DNA of 64,000 nucleotides, taken from NCBI GenBank assembly GCA_016709675.1, contig JADJMH010000034.1, forward strand, positions 329,390 to 393,389, read 5' to 3'. The position numbers were made by a program, and so were the translations under genes. Below are positions 38,374-48,861 of this stretch, piece after piece. The stretch comes from Candidatus Accumulibacter proximus (lineage in GTDB: Bacteria; Pseudomonadota; Gammaproteobacteria; Burkholderiales; Rhodocyclaceae). The first letter of the stretch is position 1; each line of letters starts with the position of its first letter. The notes under the pieces were generated by a model. It had not been told where the DNA came from. It made no database searches and saw nothing but the letters and a program-made list of their open reading frames with translations.

Positions 38374-39261
38374 ATGAGCGGCGCACCATTGTTCGACAAG
38401 GTTGTCGTTTTCGGCGTCGGTCTGATCGGCGGTTCCTTCGCACTGGCGCTGAAGGCCGCCGGGCAGGCAGGCGAGATCGTCGGTTTCGGGCGCACGCTGG
38501 GTTCTCTGAACCAGGCGCTGCAACTGGGGATTCTGGACCGCGTGGGTTTCAACGTCGGGCAGGAGGTGTCGAGTGCTGACCTCGTACTGATCGCCACGCC
38601 AGTTGGCAAGACGGCGGAGATCATGGCCCGCATGGCCCCTTGCCTGGGACACCAGACAGTGGTTACCGACGGTGGCAGCACCAAGGAGGACGTGGTTGCG
38701 GCAGCCCGCATGCATTTCGGCAACAGGATCGGCCAGTTCGTTCCCGCCCATCCGATCGCCGGCGCGGAAAACAGTGGTGTGTTGGCTGCGCGGGCGGATC
38801 TCTATCGCGACAAGCAGGTGGTACTGACGCCATTGCCGGAAAACGGTCCGCCGCACGTGGCCCGCGTACGTTCGGCCTGGGAGTGTTGCGGCGGCCTGGT
38901 GAGGGAGTTGACCGCAGCCGAGCACGACCGGATTTTCGCCGCGGTCAGTCATCTGCCACACCTCCTTTCGTTTGCCCTGGTGCATGAACTGGCTAAGCGA
39001 GACAATCGTGATGTATTGTTCGGCTTTGCCGCCAGCGGCTTCCGGGATTTCACGCGCATTGCGGCCAGCCACCCGGAGATGTGGCGCGATATTTGCCTAG
39101 CCAATCGGACGGCCTTGCTCGACGAACTTGACCGCTACCGCGCGCAACTCGACCAGCTGCGTGATGCGCTGCAACGGGGTGACGGTGCCGCCCTGGAGAC
39201 GACCTTCGACCTTGCCAGGGCGGCTCGGCGCGAGTGGGCCGAACGTAAGAGGCAGGAGTGA
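38374..39261 (+). CDS. tyrA: Prephenate dehydrogenase
   Basis: TyrA oxidatively decarboxylates prephenate, or dehydrogenates arogenate, toward tyrosine. The 295-residue product starts MSGAPLFDKVVVFGVGLIGG, a Rossmann dinucleotide fold (GVGLIGGSFALAL). It has the active-site stretch HPIAGAENSGV and a helical dimerisation domain with FAAVSHLPHLLSFAL. No ACT domain follows, so feedback control by ACT is not expected. Its TGA overlaps the GTG start of aroA-cmk. Confidence 0.94.
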   Translation: MSGAPLFDKVVVFGVGLIGGSFALALKAAGQAGEIVGFGRTLGSLNQALQLGILDRVGFNVGQEVSSADLVLIATPVGKTAEIMARMAPCLGHQTVVTDGGSTKEDVVAAARMHFGNRIGQFVPAHPIAGAENSGVLAARADLYRDKQVVLTPLPENGPPHVARVRSAWECCGGLVRELTAAEHDRIFAAVSHLPHLLSFALVHELAKRDNRDVLFGFAASGFRDFTRIAASHPEMWRDICLANRTALLDELDRYRAQLDQLRDALQRGDGAALETTFDLARAARREWAERKRQE

Positions 39262-41228
39262 GCGGGGACTTCATCGATCTGCCGCAGGTGCTGACGGCGC
39301 AGGGCAGGGTACGTCTGCCGGGCTCGAAAAGCATCTCCAATCGGGTTCTGCTATTGGCCGCTCTGGCCGTGGGGAGGACGGAGCTGCGCGAGGTGCTGGT
39401 GTCCGACGACACGGCGCGCATGTTCGATGCACTTCGGACGCTCGGCGTAGCTGTCGAGTTGCTGGCAGATAACGCTGTTGCCATTACCGGTTGCGGTGGC
39501 ATGTTGCCCGTTCGTCAGGCCGATCTCTTTCTCGGTAACGCCGGGACTGCCTTCCGGCCGCTGACTGCGGTGCTGGCTTTCTCTGGTGGTCACTACCGGC
39601 TGACCGGCGTGCCGCGCATGCACGAACGACCGATCGCCGATCTGGTCGATGGTTTGCGACAGTTGGGCGCAGACATCAGCTACCTTGGTGTCGAGGGCTT
39701 TCCGCCGCTGGCCATTCGTCCCCCCGCAAGCTGCGCGCTGAGTACGGTCAGAGTGCGTGGCGATGTGTCCAGCCAGTTCCTGACCGGTTTGCTGATGGCG
39801 CTGCCCTTGCGCGGCGTCGAAACCAAGGTGGAAGTGGTCGGCGAGCTGATCTCCAAACCCTACGTGGACATCACGCTGGCCAGCATGGCGCGTTTCGGCG
39901 TGCAGGTGCTGCGCGATAGCTGGCGATGCTTTACGGTGCGGGCGGGCAGTTCGTATTGCTCGCCGGGGGTGGTCCATGTTGAAGGCGACGCTTCGTCAGC
40001 GTCGTACTTTCTGGCCCTTGGCGCGATTGGCGGTGGGCCGATGCGCGTTGAGGGCGTCGGTCTCGACTCGATTCAGGGCGATGTACGTTTTGCCGATGCG
40101 CTGGCCAGCATGGGGGCTCGAATCACCTCGGGAGCCAACTGGATCGAGGCTTCCTCGCCGCTGCCGGAAGGTGCTGGCGTTAGGCTGCAAGGCGTCGAAC
40201 TGGATTGCAACCACATCCCTGACGCGGCCATGACGCTGGCAACCACCGCCCTGTTTGCCGAAGGACCAACCACCCTGACAAACATTGCCAGTTGGCGGGT
40301 CAAGGAAACCGACCGCATCGCGGCGATGGCGACCGAGTTGCGGAAGCTGGGTGCGGTGGTCGAGCAAGGATCGGATTTCATTCGCGTTTTTCCGCCGGTC
40401 GGGGTGCAGGGTCTGCGGCCGGCTGCGATCGACACCTACGATGACCACCGGATCGCGATGTGTTTCTCGCTGGCGGCCCTCGGCACGCCATTGCGGATCA
40501 ACGACCCGCAGACGGTGGCGAAGACCTTCCCCGACTATTTCGCCTGTTTCGCGAAGGTTACCCGGGCGGTGCCGGTGATTGCCATCGACGGGACGTCTGC
40601 CTCGGGCAAGGGGACGGTCGCGACGCGCGTTGCTCAGGCGCTTGGTTGGCACTACCTCGACTCTGGTGCCCTGTACCGCTTGACCGCATTGGCTGCTTGT
40701 CGGGCCGGAATTCCCTGGGACGATGAAGCCGGCGTAGCGGCGATAGCTGCCGGGCTGGATGTCGAGTTCGCCGGGGCGACGATCATGCTGTCTGGCGATG
40801 AGGTTTCGGATGCTATCCGTAGCGAAGAGATCTCTGCTGCAGCATCGCGGGTGGCGGCGCTTCCCGCCGTGCGTGCTGCGCTGTTGTTCCGGCAGCGGGC
40901 TTTCCGGCGGCCACCCGGACTGGTAGCTGACGGACGCGACATGGGCTCGGTGGTCTTCCCTGATTCAGCGACCAAGGTCTTCCTCACCGCGAGTGTCGAG
41001 ATGCGCGCCGCGAGGCGGTATAAGCAGTTGATCGAAAAAGGAATGGCTGCTAGTATTGCAGCCCTCTCGCTGGATCTGCGCGAGCGCGACGAACGGGATA
41101 GCCAACGTAGCGTCGCTCCGATGCAGCAGGGTGCGGATGCTGAATTGCTCGACACGACGAGCCTGACCATCGAAACAGCGGTGGCGCAGGTGCTGGACTG
41201 GGTCAACAAGGTTCCGAAAAGAGGGTAA
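39258..41228 (+). CDS. aroA-cmk: Fused EPSP synthase / cytidylate kinase
   Basis: This 656-residue protein joins two enzymes. Residues 1-430 are 3-phosphoshikimate 1-carboxyvinyltransferase (AroA) with LPGSKSISNRVLLLAAL, LGNAGTAFRPL and DDHRIAMCFSLAAL. Residues about 434-656 are CMP kinase with the P-loop DGTSASGKGTVATRVA, LDSGALYRLTALAA and DGRDMGSVVFP. The link is only FAKVTRAVP, so the cmk start codon is lost rather than there being a long spacer. The usual neighbouring genes have become one polypeptide. Such fusions are annotated in some proteobacteria. GTG at 39258 overlaps the tyrA stop. Confidence 0.93.
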   Translation: MSGDFIDLPQVLTAQGRVRLPGSKSISNRVLLLAALAVGRTELREVLVSDDTARMFDALRTLGVAVELLADNAVAITGCGGMLPVRQADLFLGNAGTAFRPLTAVLAFSGGHYRLTGVPRMHERPIADLVDGLRQLGADISYLGVEGFPPLAIRPPASCALSTVRVRGDVSSQFLTGLLMALPLRGVETKVEVVGELISKPYVDITLASMARFGVQVLRDSWRCFTVRAGSSYCSPGVVHVEGDASSASYFLALGAIGGGPMRVEGVGLDSIQGDVRFADALASMGARITSGANWIEASSPLPEGAGVRLQGVELDCNHIPDAAMTLATTALFAEGPTTLTNIASWRVKETDRIAAMATELRKLGAVVEQGSDFIRVFPPVGVQGLRPAAIDTYDDHRIAMCFSLAALGTPLRINDPQTVAKTFPDYFACFAKVTRAVPVIAIDGTSASGKGTVATRVAQALGWHYLDSGALYRLTALAACRAGIPWDDEAGVAAIAAGLDVEFAGATIMLSGDEVSDAIRSEEISAAASRVAALPAVRAALLFRQRAFRRPPGLVADGRDMGSVVFPDSATKVFLTASVEMRAARRYKQLIEKGMAASIAALSLDLRERDERDSQRSVAPMQQGADAELLDTTSLTIETAVAQVLDWVNKVPKRG

Positions 41229-41347
41229 AGCGGTAGCTGCCGTTTGCCCGTGGTGTCACCAGCTCGACGCGTCGTTCCGTTGGCCCGGCAGCTTCGCCGC
41301 CCAGGGTCTGTCGGTGCAGTGTCCTCGCTTCCCCGCTGGGGTGAAGT

Positions 41348-41364
41348 TTCCGGAGTAGCCGGAA
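41348..41364 (+). other. Small hairpin in the rpsA leader
   Basis: TTCCGG-AGTAG-CCGGAA forms a six-pair stem about 55 bases before the rpsA ATG. It is not followed by a T run, so it is not a terminator. S1 messages in other bacteria use leader hairpins for autoregulation; whether this one does is a guess. Confidence 0.25.
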
Positions 41365-41419
41365 CTGGTGATTGTTTTCAACTCACCCCGCAGTTCTGCG
41401 GTTAGGTAATTCAACTCAT

Positions 41420-43117
<1,698 letters not shown>

Positions 43118-43127
43118 GGTTAAAGGA

Positions 43128-43421
43128 ATGACCAAGTCGGATCTCATCGCCGAACTGGCTGGGCGTTTTCCGCAGCTGGTCGCCAAGGACGCGGATATGT
43201 CGGTGAAAATGATTCTCGATGCGATGGCAGAGGCCCTGGCCAGGGGGGACCGCATCGAGATCCGCGGTTTCGGCAGTTTTGCGCTGAACTACCGTCCACC
43301 GCGCGTCGGCCGCAACCCGAAGTCTGGTGAAAAGGTCGAGGTTCCCGAAAAGTGGGTGCCGCACTTCAAGGCAGGCAAGGAACTGCGAGAGCGCGTGGAC
43401 GGTTCGCTGGAATCGATCTGA
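43128..43421 (+). CDS. ihfB: Integration host factor subunit beta
   Basis: IHF-beta pairs with IhfA and bends DNA sharply at specific sites. The 97-residue product starts MTKSDLIAELAGRFPQL and has the DNA-binding arm GDRIEIRGFGSFALNYRPP with RNPKSGEKVEVPEKWVPHFK. The EKWVPHFK end marks IhfB rather than HU. It follows rpsA after 10 bases and is followed by a strong terminator. Confidence 0.96.
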   Translation: MTKSDLIAELAGRFPQLVAKDADMSVKMILDAMAEALARGDRIEIRGFGSFALNYRPPRVGRNPKSGEKVEVPEKWVPHFKAGKELRERVDGSLESI

Positions 43422-43446
43422 GTGTGGTCACACCATGGCGTATTTG

Positions 43447-43476
43447 CGGGCGGTAACGAGAGTTGCCGCCCGTTTT
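43447..43476 (+). terminator. Rho-independent terminator after ihfB
   Basis: CGGGCGGTAAC, a GAGA loop and GTTGCCGCCCG form an eleven-pair stem followed by TTTT. It lies between ihfB and lapA, so lapA-lapB are likely transcribed partly by read-through or from their own promoter. Confidence 0.85.
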
Positions 43477-43493
43477 CTGTGGGAGGGTGATTG

Positions 43494-43775
43494 ATGCGTG
43501 CGTTGCTGTGGGCTGCGAGAATCGTCCTTTTCCTTTTCCTTCTTGTGTTCGCCATCAAGAACACCGAGCCGGTGGGTGTCCGGTTCCTGCTGGACAGCGT
43601 CTGGCATGCACCGCTGGTGATCGTCTTGCTGGCTTTCTTCGTTGCTGGTGCCGCACTTGCTGTCCTGTCGCTGCTTGGCAGCGTGTTTGGTCTGCGTCGG
43701 GAGGTCGCGAAACTGAAGCGTGAACTGAAGGAGAGGCCTGGTAGCCTGGTCATGCACCAGGATCCCCTGGCCTGA
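43494..43775 (+). CDS. lapA: LapA-family (DUF1049) inner membrane protein
   Basis: A 93-residue protein with two membrane helices (about residues 5-20 and 40-65), the motif FAIKNTEPVGVRFLLD between them, and a charged C-terminal coil (LRREVAKLKRELKER). LapA is encoded beside LapB and is implicated in control of lipopolysaccharide synthesis. ATG at 43494 is preceded by GGGAGGG. lapB starts 100 bases downstream. Confidence 0.88.
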   Translation: MRALLWAARIVLFLFLLVFAIKNTEPVGVRFLLDSVWHAPLVIVLLAFFVAGAALAVLSLLGSVFGLRREVAKLKRELKERPGSLVMHQDPLA

Positions 43776-43875
43776 ACCGGTCGGGCAGGCCGCCGGCTGG
43801 CTGGCCGAGGATCATCGCTCTTGCCATTCGGGCAACTGCAGTTGTCCGGTCATATTATCCTCGAAGGCCTCATCA

Positions 43876-45045
43876 ATGATCGAGTTCGAGTATTGGCAGC
43901 TATTGCTTTTTCCGCTGTTTTTTGGTCTTGGCTGGGCCGCCGCGCGCATCGATATCCGGCATCTGGTGAAGGAGTCGCGCGCCCTGCCGCGTTCGTATTT
44001 TCAAGGTCTCAACTTTTTGCTCAACGAGCAGCCGGACCGCGCCATAGAGGCTTTTGTTGAAGCCGTCAAGGTCGACCCGCAGACCGTGGAACTCCACTTT
44101 GCGCTCGGCAGCCTCTTCCGCCGTCGCGGGGAAACCGACCGTGCTATCCGGATGCACCAGAATCTGATCGAACGCGAGGATCTGAAACAGGATCTGAAAC
44201 TGCAGGCACTGGCCGAACTCGGACAGGACTATCTCAAGGCCGGCCTGCTCGACCGCGCAGAGGAGGTCTTTGACCGGTTGCGCAACTCCGAACTGGCCGA
44301 AAGCGCCAAGCGCAACCTCCTCGAGATCTATCAGCTTGAAAAGGATTGGGAGAAGGCGGTCGCGATCGCCTCTGAACTGCCGGACTTCGCTTCCCACAAG
44401 GAGGTTGCCGAGTACTACTGTGAACTAGCCGCGGCCGAGATGATGCGCTCGCGGCGCGAACTGGCGGCGGCTCACCTGCATAGCGCGCTCGAGCGTAATC
44501 GGAAGTGCGTTCGCGCCAGTCTTCTCCAGGGCGATATCCAGTTGCAACAGGATCAGCCGATCGCCGCCATCGAATCGTGGCAGCGGATCGAACAGCAGGA
44601 TCCAACTTATCTGGCACTGGTCGCGCAGCGTCTGCTGGATGCTTTTCGGAAGCTGGATAGACGCGAAGAGGGGCTGCAGTTGTTGCGTGGCTATCTTGAA
44701 CACTATCCGTCACTTGACCTGCTGGACGTGGTTTTTCAACTGGTGCTCGAGGGTGATGGTGCAGAAGCTGCGTACAGGCTGGTTCGCGACGAGTTGAAGC
44801 GTAACCCGACTCTGCTTGGATTCGACAAGTTGCTGGCGGCGAGACTGCTGTTTGCCTCGCCGGATAGCCGCCCGGACCTGGAACTGGCAAAGAGCATCGT
44901 CCAGATCTACACCCGTCGCCTGGCTCGCTATCGGTGCGATAATTGTGGTTTCAAGGCGCGCCAGTTTTATTGGCGTTGTCCGGCCTGTGGCGGATGGGAG
45001 ACCTATTCGCCCAAGAGAACCGAAGAATTCGACCTGACACCTTAG
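43876..45045 (+). CDS. lapB: Lipopolysaccharide assembly protein LapB (YciM)
   Basis: LapB is an inner-membrane-anchored TPR protein that directs FtsH-mediated turnover of LpxC. The 389-residue product has one N-terminal membrane helix (LLLFPLFFGLGWAAARIDI), TPR repeats over about 50-350 (FVEAVKVDPQTVELHFALGS as one example), and a rubredoxin-like zinc module at the end, CDNCGFKARQFYWRCPACGG, with two CxxC pairs. Length and order match E. coli LapB. Heptose genes follow. Confidence 0.94.
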   Translation: MIEFEYWQLLLFPLFFGLGWAAARIDIRHLVKESRALPRSYFQGLNFLLNEQPDRAIEAFVEAVKVDPQTVELHFALGSLFRRRGETDRAIRMHQNLIEREDLKQDLKLQALAELGQDYLKAGLLDRAEEVFDRLRNSELAESAKRNLLEIYQLEKDWEKAVAIASELPDFASHKEVAEYYCELAAAEMMRSRRELAAAHLHSALERNRKCVRASLLQGDIQLQQDQPIAAIESWQRIEQQDPTYLALVAQRLLDAFRKLDRREEGLQLLRGYLEHYPSLDLLDVVFQLVLEGDGAEAAYRLVRDELKRNPTLLGFDKLLAARLLFASPDSRPDLELAKSIVQIYTRRLARYRCDNCGFKARQFYWRCPACGGWETYSPKRTEEFDLTP

Positions 45046-45128
45046 GAGTTCCATCTTGCCACATGACGTGCGTGACGCGGGGCGTGCCAGCCTTGTGCGC
45101 GAAGTTGTCCTTGCTGAGACAGGTGCCG

Positions 45129-46061
45129 ATGGGCGTCGATGATCTGTCGGCGGCGAGGTTGCTCGTTGTTGGCGACGTGATGCTTGATCGCTACTGGTTT
45201 GGCGATGTTGCACGCATCTCTCCCGAGGCGCCGGTGCCGGTCGTGAAGGTGGGGCGTAGCGAAGAGCGACCAGGAGGTGCCGCCAACGTGGCACGCAATG
45301 TCGCTGCCCTGGGCGCGCGGGTGGCGCTGCTGTCGGTCGTTGGCGACGACGAGGCTGGGCAGAGCCTGCAGCGCCTGCTGGCAGCGAGCGGGATCGATGT
45401 CAGCCTCCATGTCGATGCCGCGATCAGCACCACCGTCAAGCTGCGCGTGATCGGCCGGCAGCAGCAGTTGTTGCGGATTGATTTTGAGACGGTACCCTCG
45501 CATGAGGTACTGCGTGCCAAACTAGTCGAGTTCAAGTCGCGCCTGCCGGGATTTGACGCGGTGATCCTTTCCGATTACGGCAAGGGTGGCTTGACGCATA
45601 TCGGCGAGATGATCCGTCTGGCGGGCGCGGCAGGGAAGCTGGTGCTGGTCGATCCAAAGGGCGACGATTTCTCCAGATATTCGGGCGCCACCGTCGTGAC
45701 GCCAAACTGTGCCGAATTGCGTGAAGTGGTTGGTCGCTGGCTCGATGATGGGGATCTGGCGCACAAGGCCGAAGCTTTGCGCGCGCGGTTGGGGCTCGAG
45801 GCCTTGCTGGTAACGCGCAGTGAGGAGGGGATGTCGCTCTTCCACGCCGGCGGTGCGCTCCACGAGAAGGCCGTGGCGCGCGAGGTCTTTGATGTTTCGG
45901 GCGCTGGCGACACGGTCATCGCCACGCTCGCGGTGATGCTGGCAGGTGGTGCCAGCTGGCCGGAGGCGGTGCGGGCGGCGAACGTCGCTGCTGGGGTGGT
46001 GGTTGGCAAGCTCGGTACCGCAGTCGTCAGTCGCGACGAGCTGGTGGCCGCACTGAAATGA
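45129..46061 (+). CDS. hldE1: D-glycero-beta-D-manno-heptose-7-phosphate kinase
   Basis: This enzyme phosphorylates heptose 7-phosphate at C1 for ADP-heptose and inner-core LPS. The 310-residue protein contains only the PfkB/ribokinase-like domain I of HldE: LLVVGDVMLDRYWFGDVARI, RPGGAANVARNV and the catalytic DVSGAGDTVIATLA. The nucleotidyltransferase domain II is absent here and must be encoded elsewhere (rfaE2/hldE2 type). ATG at 45129 precedes VDDLSAARLL; an earlier ATG at 45063 in the same frame is less likely. Confidence 0.93.
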   Translation: MGVDDLSAARLLVVGDVMLDRYWFGDVARISPEAPVPVVKVGRSEERPGGAANVARNVAALGARVALLSVVGDDEAGQSLQRLLAASGIDVSLHVDAAISTTVKLRVIGRQQQLLRIDFETVPSHEVLRAKLVEFKSRLPGFDAVILSDYGKGGLTHIGEMIRLAGAAGKLVLVDPKGDDFSRYSGATVVTPNCAELREVVGRWLDDGDLAHKAEALRARLGLEALLVTRSEEGMSLFHAGGALHEKAVAREVFDVSGAGDTVIATLAVMLAGGASWPEAVRAANVAAGVVVGKLGTAVVSRDELVAALK

Positions 46062-46070
46062 GGTAGGGGC

Positions 46071-47081
46071 ATGTACACGATAGTGACCGGTGCTGCCGGC
46101 TTCATAGGCTCGAATCTCGTCAAGGCGCTCAATGATCGGGGGGTGAGCAAGATCATTGCGGTCGACAATCTGAGCAGGGCCGACAAGTTCCGCAATCTTG
46201 TCGATTGCGAGATTGTCGATTACATCGACAAGCATGAATTCCTCGACCGCCTGCTTGCTGGCGACTTTGATGGTGACGTCGATGCATTTCTCCACCAGGG
46301 TGCGTGTTCGGATACCATGGAAAGCGACGGCCGCTACATGATGGAGAACAACTACCGTTACTCGCTGGCAGTCCTCGACTGGTGCCTCGACCAGGAGGTT
46401 CCGTTGCTGTACGCATCGAGCGCGGCGACCTATGGTGGCGGCAGCGTCTTTCGGGAGGAGCGCGTTCATGAGGTGCCGCTCAACGTGTACGGCTATTCAA
46501 AGTTCCTCTTCGACCAGATTGTTCGTCAGCGTCTCGCGACAGCCGGTTCGTTCAACTCGCAGGTCGTCGGCTTTCGCTATTTCAATGTCTATGGTCCACG
46601 GGAATCGCACAAGGCGCGAATGGCCTCGGTCGCCTTTCATCATTACCAGCAGTTTCGCAACGACGGCAAGGTCCGCTTGTTCGAAGGCTGCGCGGGATAT
46701 GCGAATGGTGAGCAGCGGCGTGATTTCGTTTATGTCGGGGATGTCGTGTCCGTCAACCTGCACTTCCTTGATCAGCCGTATCTGGAAAAGTCGGGCATCT
46801 ACAACGTCGGCACTGGCCGGGCGCAGACCTTCAACGAGTTGGCCGCAGCCAGCGTCAATGCCTGTCGTGCGCTGTCCGGCGACGAGCTGTTGACCTTGGC
46901 CCAACTGGTGGAGCAGGGTTTGATCGAGTACATCCCCTTCCCTTCAGACCTCCGCGGCAAATATCAGAGTTTCACCGAAGCTGACTTATCCAAGCTGCGC
47001 AAGGCGGGCTACGAGGCGCCGTTCGCGAGCGTCGAGGAGGGCGTTCGGCGGTATGTTGAATGGCTGAGCAGCCATGGATAG
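46071..47081 (+). CDS. hldD: ADP-glyceromanno-heptose 6-epimerase
   Basis: HldD inverts C6 of ADP-D-glycero-D-manno-heptose to give the LPS precursor. The 336-residue SDR protein begins MYTIVTGAAGFIGSNLVKAL (NADP-binding), has the active-site YGYSKFLFDQ with the catalytic Tyr/Lys, and FRYFNVYGPRE. It follows hldE1 after 9 bases and overlaps cysM by 8. Confidence 0.96.
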   Translation: MYTIVTGAAGFIGSNLVKALNDRGVSKIIAVDNLSRADKFRNLVDCEIVDYIDKHEFLDRLLAGDFDGDVDAFLHQGACSDTMESDGRYMMENNYRYSLAVLDWCLDQEVPLLYASSAATYGGGSVFREERVHEVPLNVYGYSKFLFDQIVRQRLATAGSFNSQVVGFRYFNVYGPRESHKARMASVAFHHYQQFRNDGKVRLFEGCAGYANGEQRRDFVYVGDVVSVNLHFLDQPYLEKSGIYNVGTGRAQTFNELAAASVNACRALSGDELLTLAQLVEQGLIEYIPFPSDLRGKYQSFTEADLSKLRKAGYEAPFASVEEGVRRYVEWLSSHG

Positions 47082-47973
47082 GATACTGGAGGATTACGTC
47101 GGAGAGACGCCGCTGGTGCGTCTGCGGCGTCTGCCGGGGGCCGCCGGCGAAGCTCGCGGAAACCGCATTCTGGCCAAGCTCGAGGGCAACAATCCGGCCG
47201 GGTCGGTCAAGGATCGCCCGGCGCTGTCGATGATCGCACGCGCCGAGAAGCGGGGCGAGATCAAGCCGGGTGACACGCTGATCGAAGCCACCTCCGGCAA
47301 TACCGGCATTGCATTGGCGATGGTCGCTGCCGCGCGCGGTTACCGGATGATTCTGGTCATGCCGGAGAACCAGAGCCTCGAACGTCGGCAGACAATGCAG
47401 GCCTTTGGCGCAGAACTTGTGCTGGTGTCGCGGGATGGTGGCATGGAACTGGCGCGCGACGTGGCCGAGAGCATGCGCAATGAAGGGCGGGGCATCATCC
47501 TCGATCAGTTTGCCAATCCGGACAATCCGCTGGCGCACTATGAGGGCACCGGTCCTGAACTGTGGCGGCAGACCGGGGGGGAACTCACGCATTTCGTCAG
47601 CAGTATGGGAACCACCGGGACGATCATGGGGGTCTCACGCTACCTCAAGGAGCAGAATCCCGCCATCTGCATCATCGGTTGCCAGCCGGAAGACGGTTCA
47701 CAGATTCCAGGCATCCGCAAGTGGCCGGAAGCCTACCTGCCGAAGATTTTCGATCGTACGCGGGTCGATCGCATTGAGCCGGTGGCCCAGGGAGCGGCCG
47801 AAGAGATGACCCGCCGCCTGGCGCGCGAAGAAGGAATCTTTGCGGGCATCTCGTCCGGTGGCTCGCTGGTCGTTGCCCTGCGACTCGCGAATGAACTAGA
47901 GAACGCGACCATCGTCAGCATCGTCTGTGATCGCGGTGACCGCTACTTGTCGACCGGAGTGTTTCCGGCTTGA
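47074..47973 (+). CDS. cysM: Cysteine synthase B (O-acetylserine sulfhydrylase)
   Basis: CysM makes cysteine from O-acetylserine and sulfide or thiosulfate with PLP. The 299-residue product has the PLP lysine in NPAGSVKDRPALSMI, the phosphate loop SMGTTGTIMG and SGNTGIALAM. Its sequence and length are CysM-like rather than CysK-like. The ATG at 47074 lies inside the end of hldD. Confidence 0.93.
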   Translation: MDRILEDYVGETPLVRLRRLPGAAGEARGNRILAKLEGNNPAGSVKDRPALSMIARAEKRGEIKPGDTLIEATSGNTGIALAMVAAARGYRMILVMPENQSLERRQTMQAFGAELVLVSRDGGMELARDVAESMRNEGRGIILDQFANPDNPLAHYEGTGPELWRQTGGELTHFVSSMGTTGTIMGVSRYLKEQNPAICIIGCQPEDGSQIPGIRKWPEAYLPKIFDRTRVDRIEPVAQGAAEEMTRRLAREEGIFAGISSGGSLVVALRLANELENATIVSIVCDRGDRYLSTGVFPA

Positions 47974-47982
47974 AAGTGCTGG

Positions 47983-48766
47983 ATGAAGCCGGTTCTCGTT
48001 TTTGACATCGAGACCATTCCTGACGTAGAGGGTTTGCGCCGGCTGCATGCGCTCGACCCGGCGCTATCCGACGACGAGGTCGCAGAGCTCGCCTTTCAGC
48101 ATCGGCGGGCAGCGAGCGGTCACGATTTCCTGCCATTGCACCTGCAGAGGGTGGCGGTCATTTCCTGCGTACCAGGCTAGGCAAGGACTTTGGGTTTGGT
48201 CGCTGGCCGAGCCAGAGCAGGGCGAAGACGAGATCATTCAACGCTTCTTTGATGGCGTCGACAAGTTTACGCCGCAGATTGTGTCCTGGAACGGCGGTGG
48301 ATTTGATCTGCCGGTATTGCACTATCGCGGGCTGATTCACGGGGTTGTCGCGCCGCGCTACTGGGACCTCGGTGACGGTGACTACGCTGACAGCCGTGAC
48401 TTCAAGTGGAACAACTACATCAGCCGCTACCACACGCGGCACCTTGATCTGATGGACCTGCTGGCGATGTATCAGCCGCGTGCCAGCGCGCCGCTTGACG
48501 AGCTTGCCAAGCTGATTGGCTTTCCCGGAAAGCTCGGCATGGACGGCAGCAAGGTCTGGCTGGCCTGGCAGGCGGGTCGGATCTCCGAAATTCGCGATTA
48601 CTGCGAAGCCGATGCCGTCAATACCTATCTCGTCTCGGTCCGCTTTCGCCTGATGCGCGGCGAGCTTTCACCGGCCGAGTACGACCGGGAGATGTCCTTC
48701 GTACGCGCTGAACTGGAGAAGATCAGCAAGCCGCACTGGCAGGAGTTTCTGGCCGCCTGGAAGTGA
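47983..48766 (+). pseudogene. DEDD 3'-5' exonuclease (PolB-type, exo2), frameshifted
   Basis: The first frame starts MKPVLVFDIETIPDVEGLRR with the Exo I motif FDIETIPD and runs to RVAVISCV. The second frame resumes at about LWVWSLAEPEQGEDEIIQRF with Exo II (SWNGGGFDLPVL) and Exo III (YCEADAVNTYLV). This is the PolB-like 3'-5' exonuclease family often annotated in beta- and gammaproteobacteria (Pfam DNA_pol_B_exo2). The shift lies between 48165 and 48180. All three catalytic motifs remain, so a one-base sequence error is as plausible as real decay. It follows cysM directly. Confidence 0.82.
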
Positions 48767-48861
48767 CGGTGCTGGAAGCAGAACAACAAACCGATTTGCA
48801 GGATGCTGAAGACATGGCAGAATCCCGGCCTGTGCAGAAGACAAGATTAGGGAGAAAGTGC

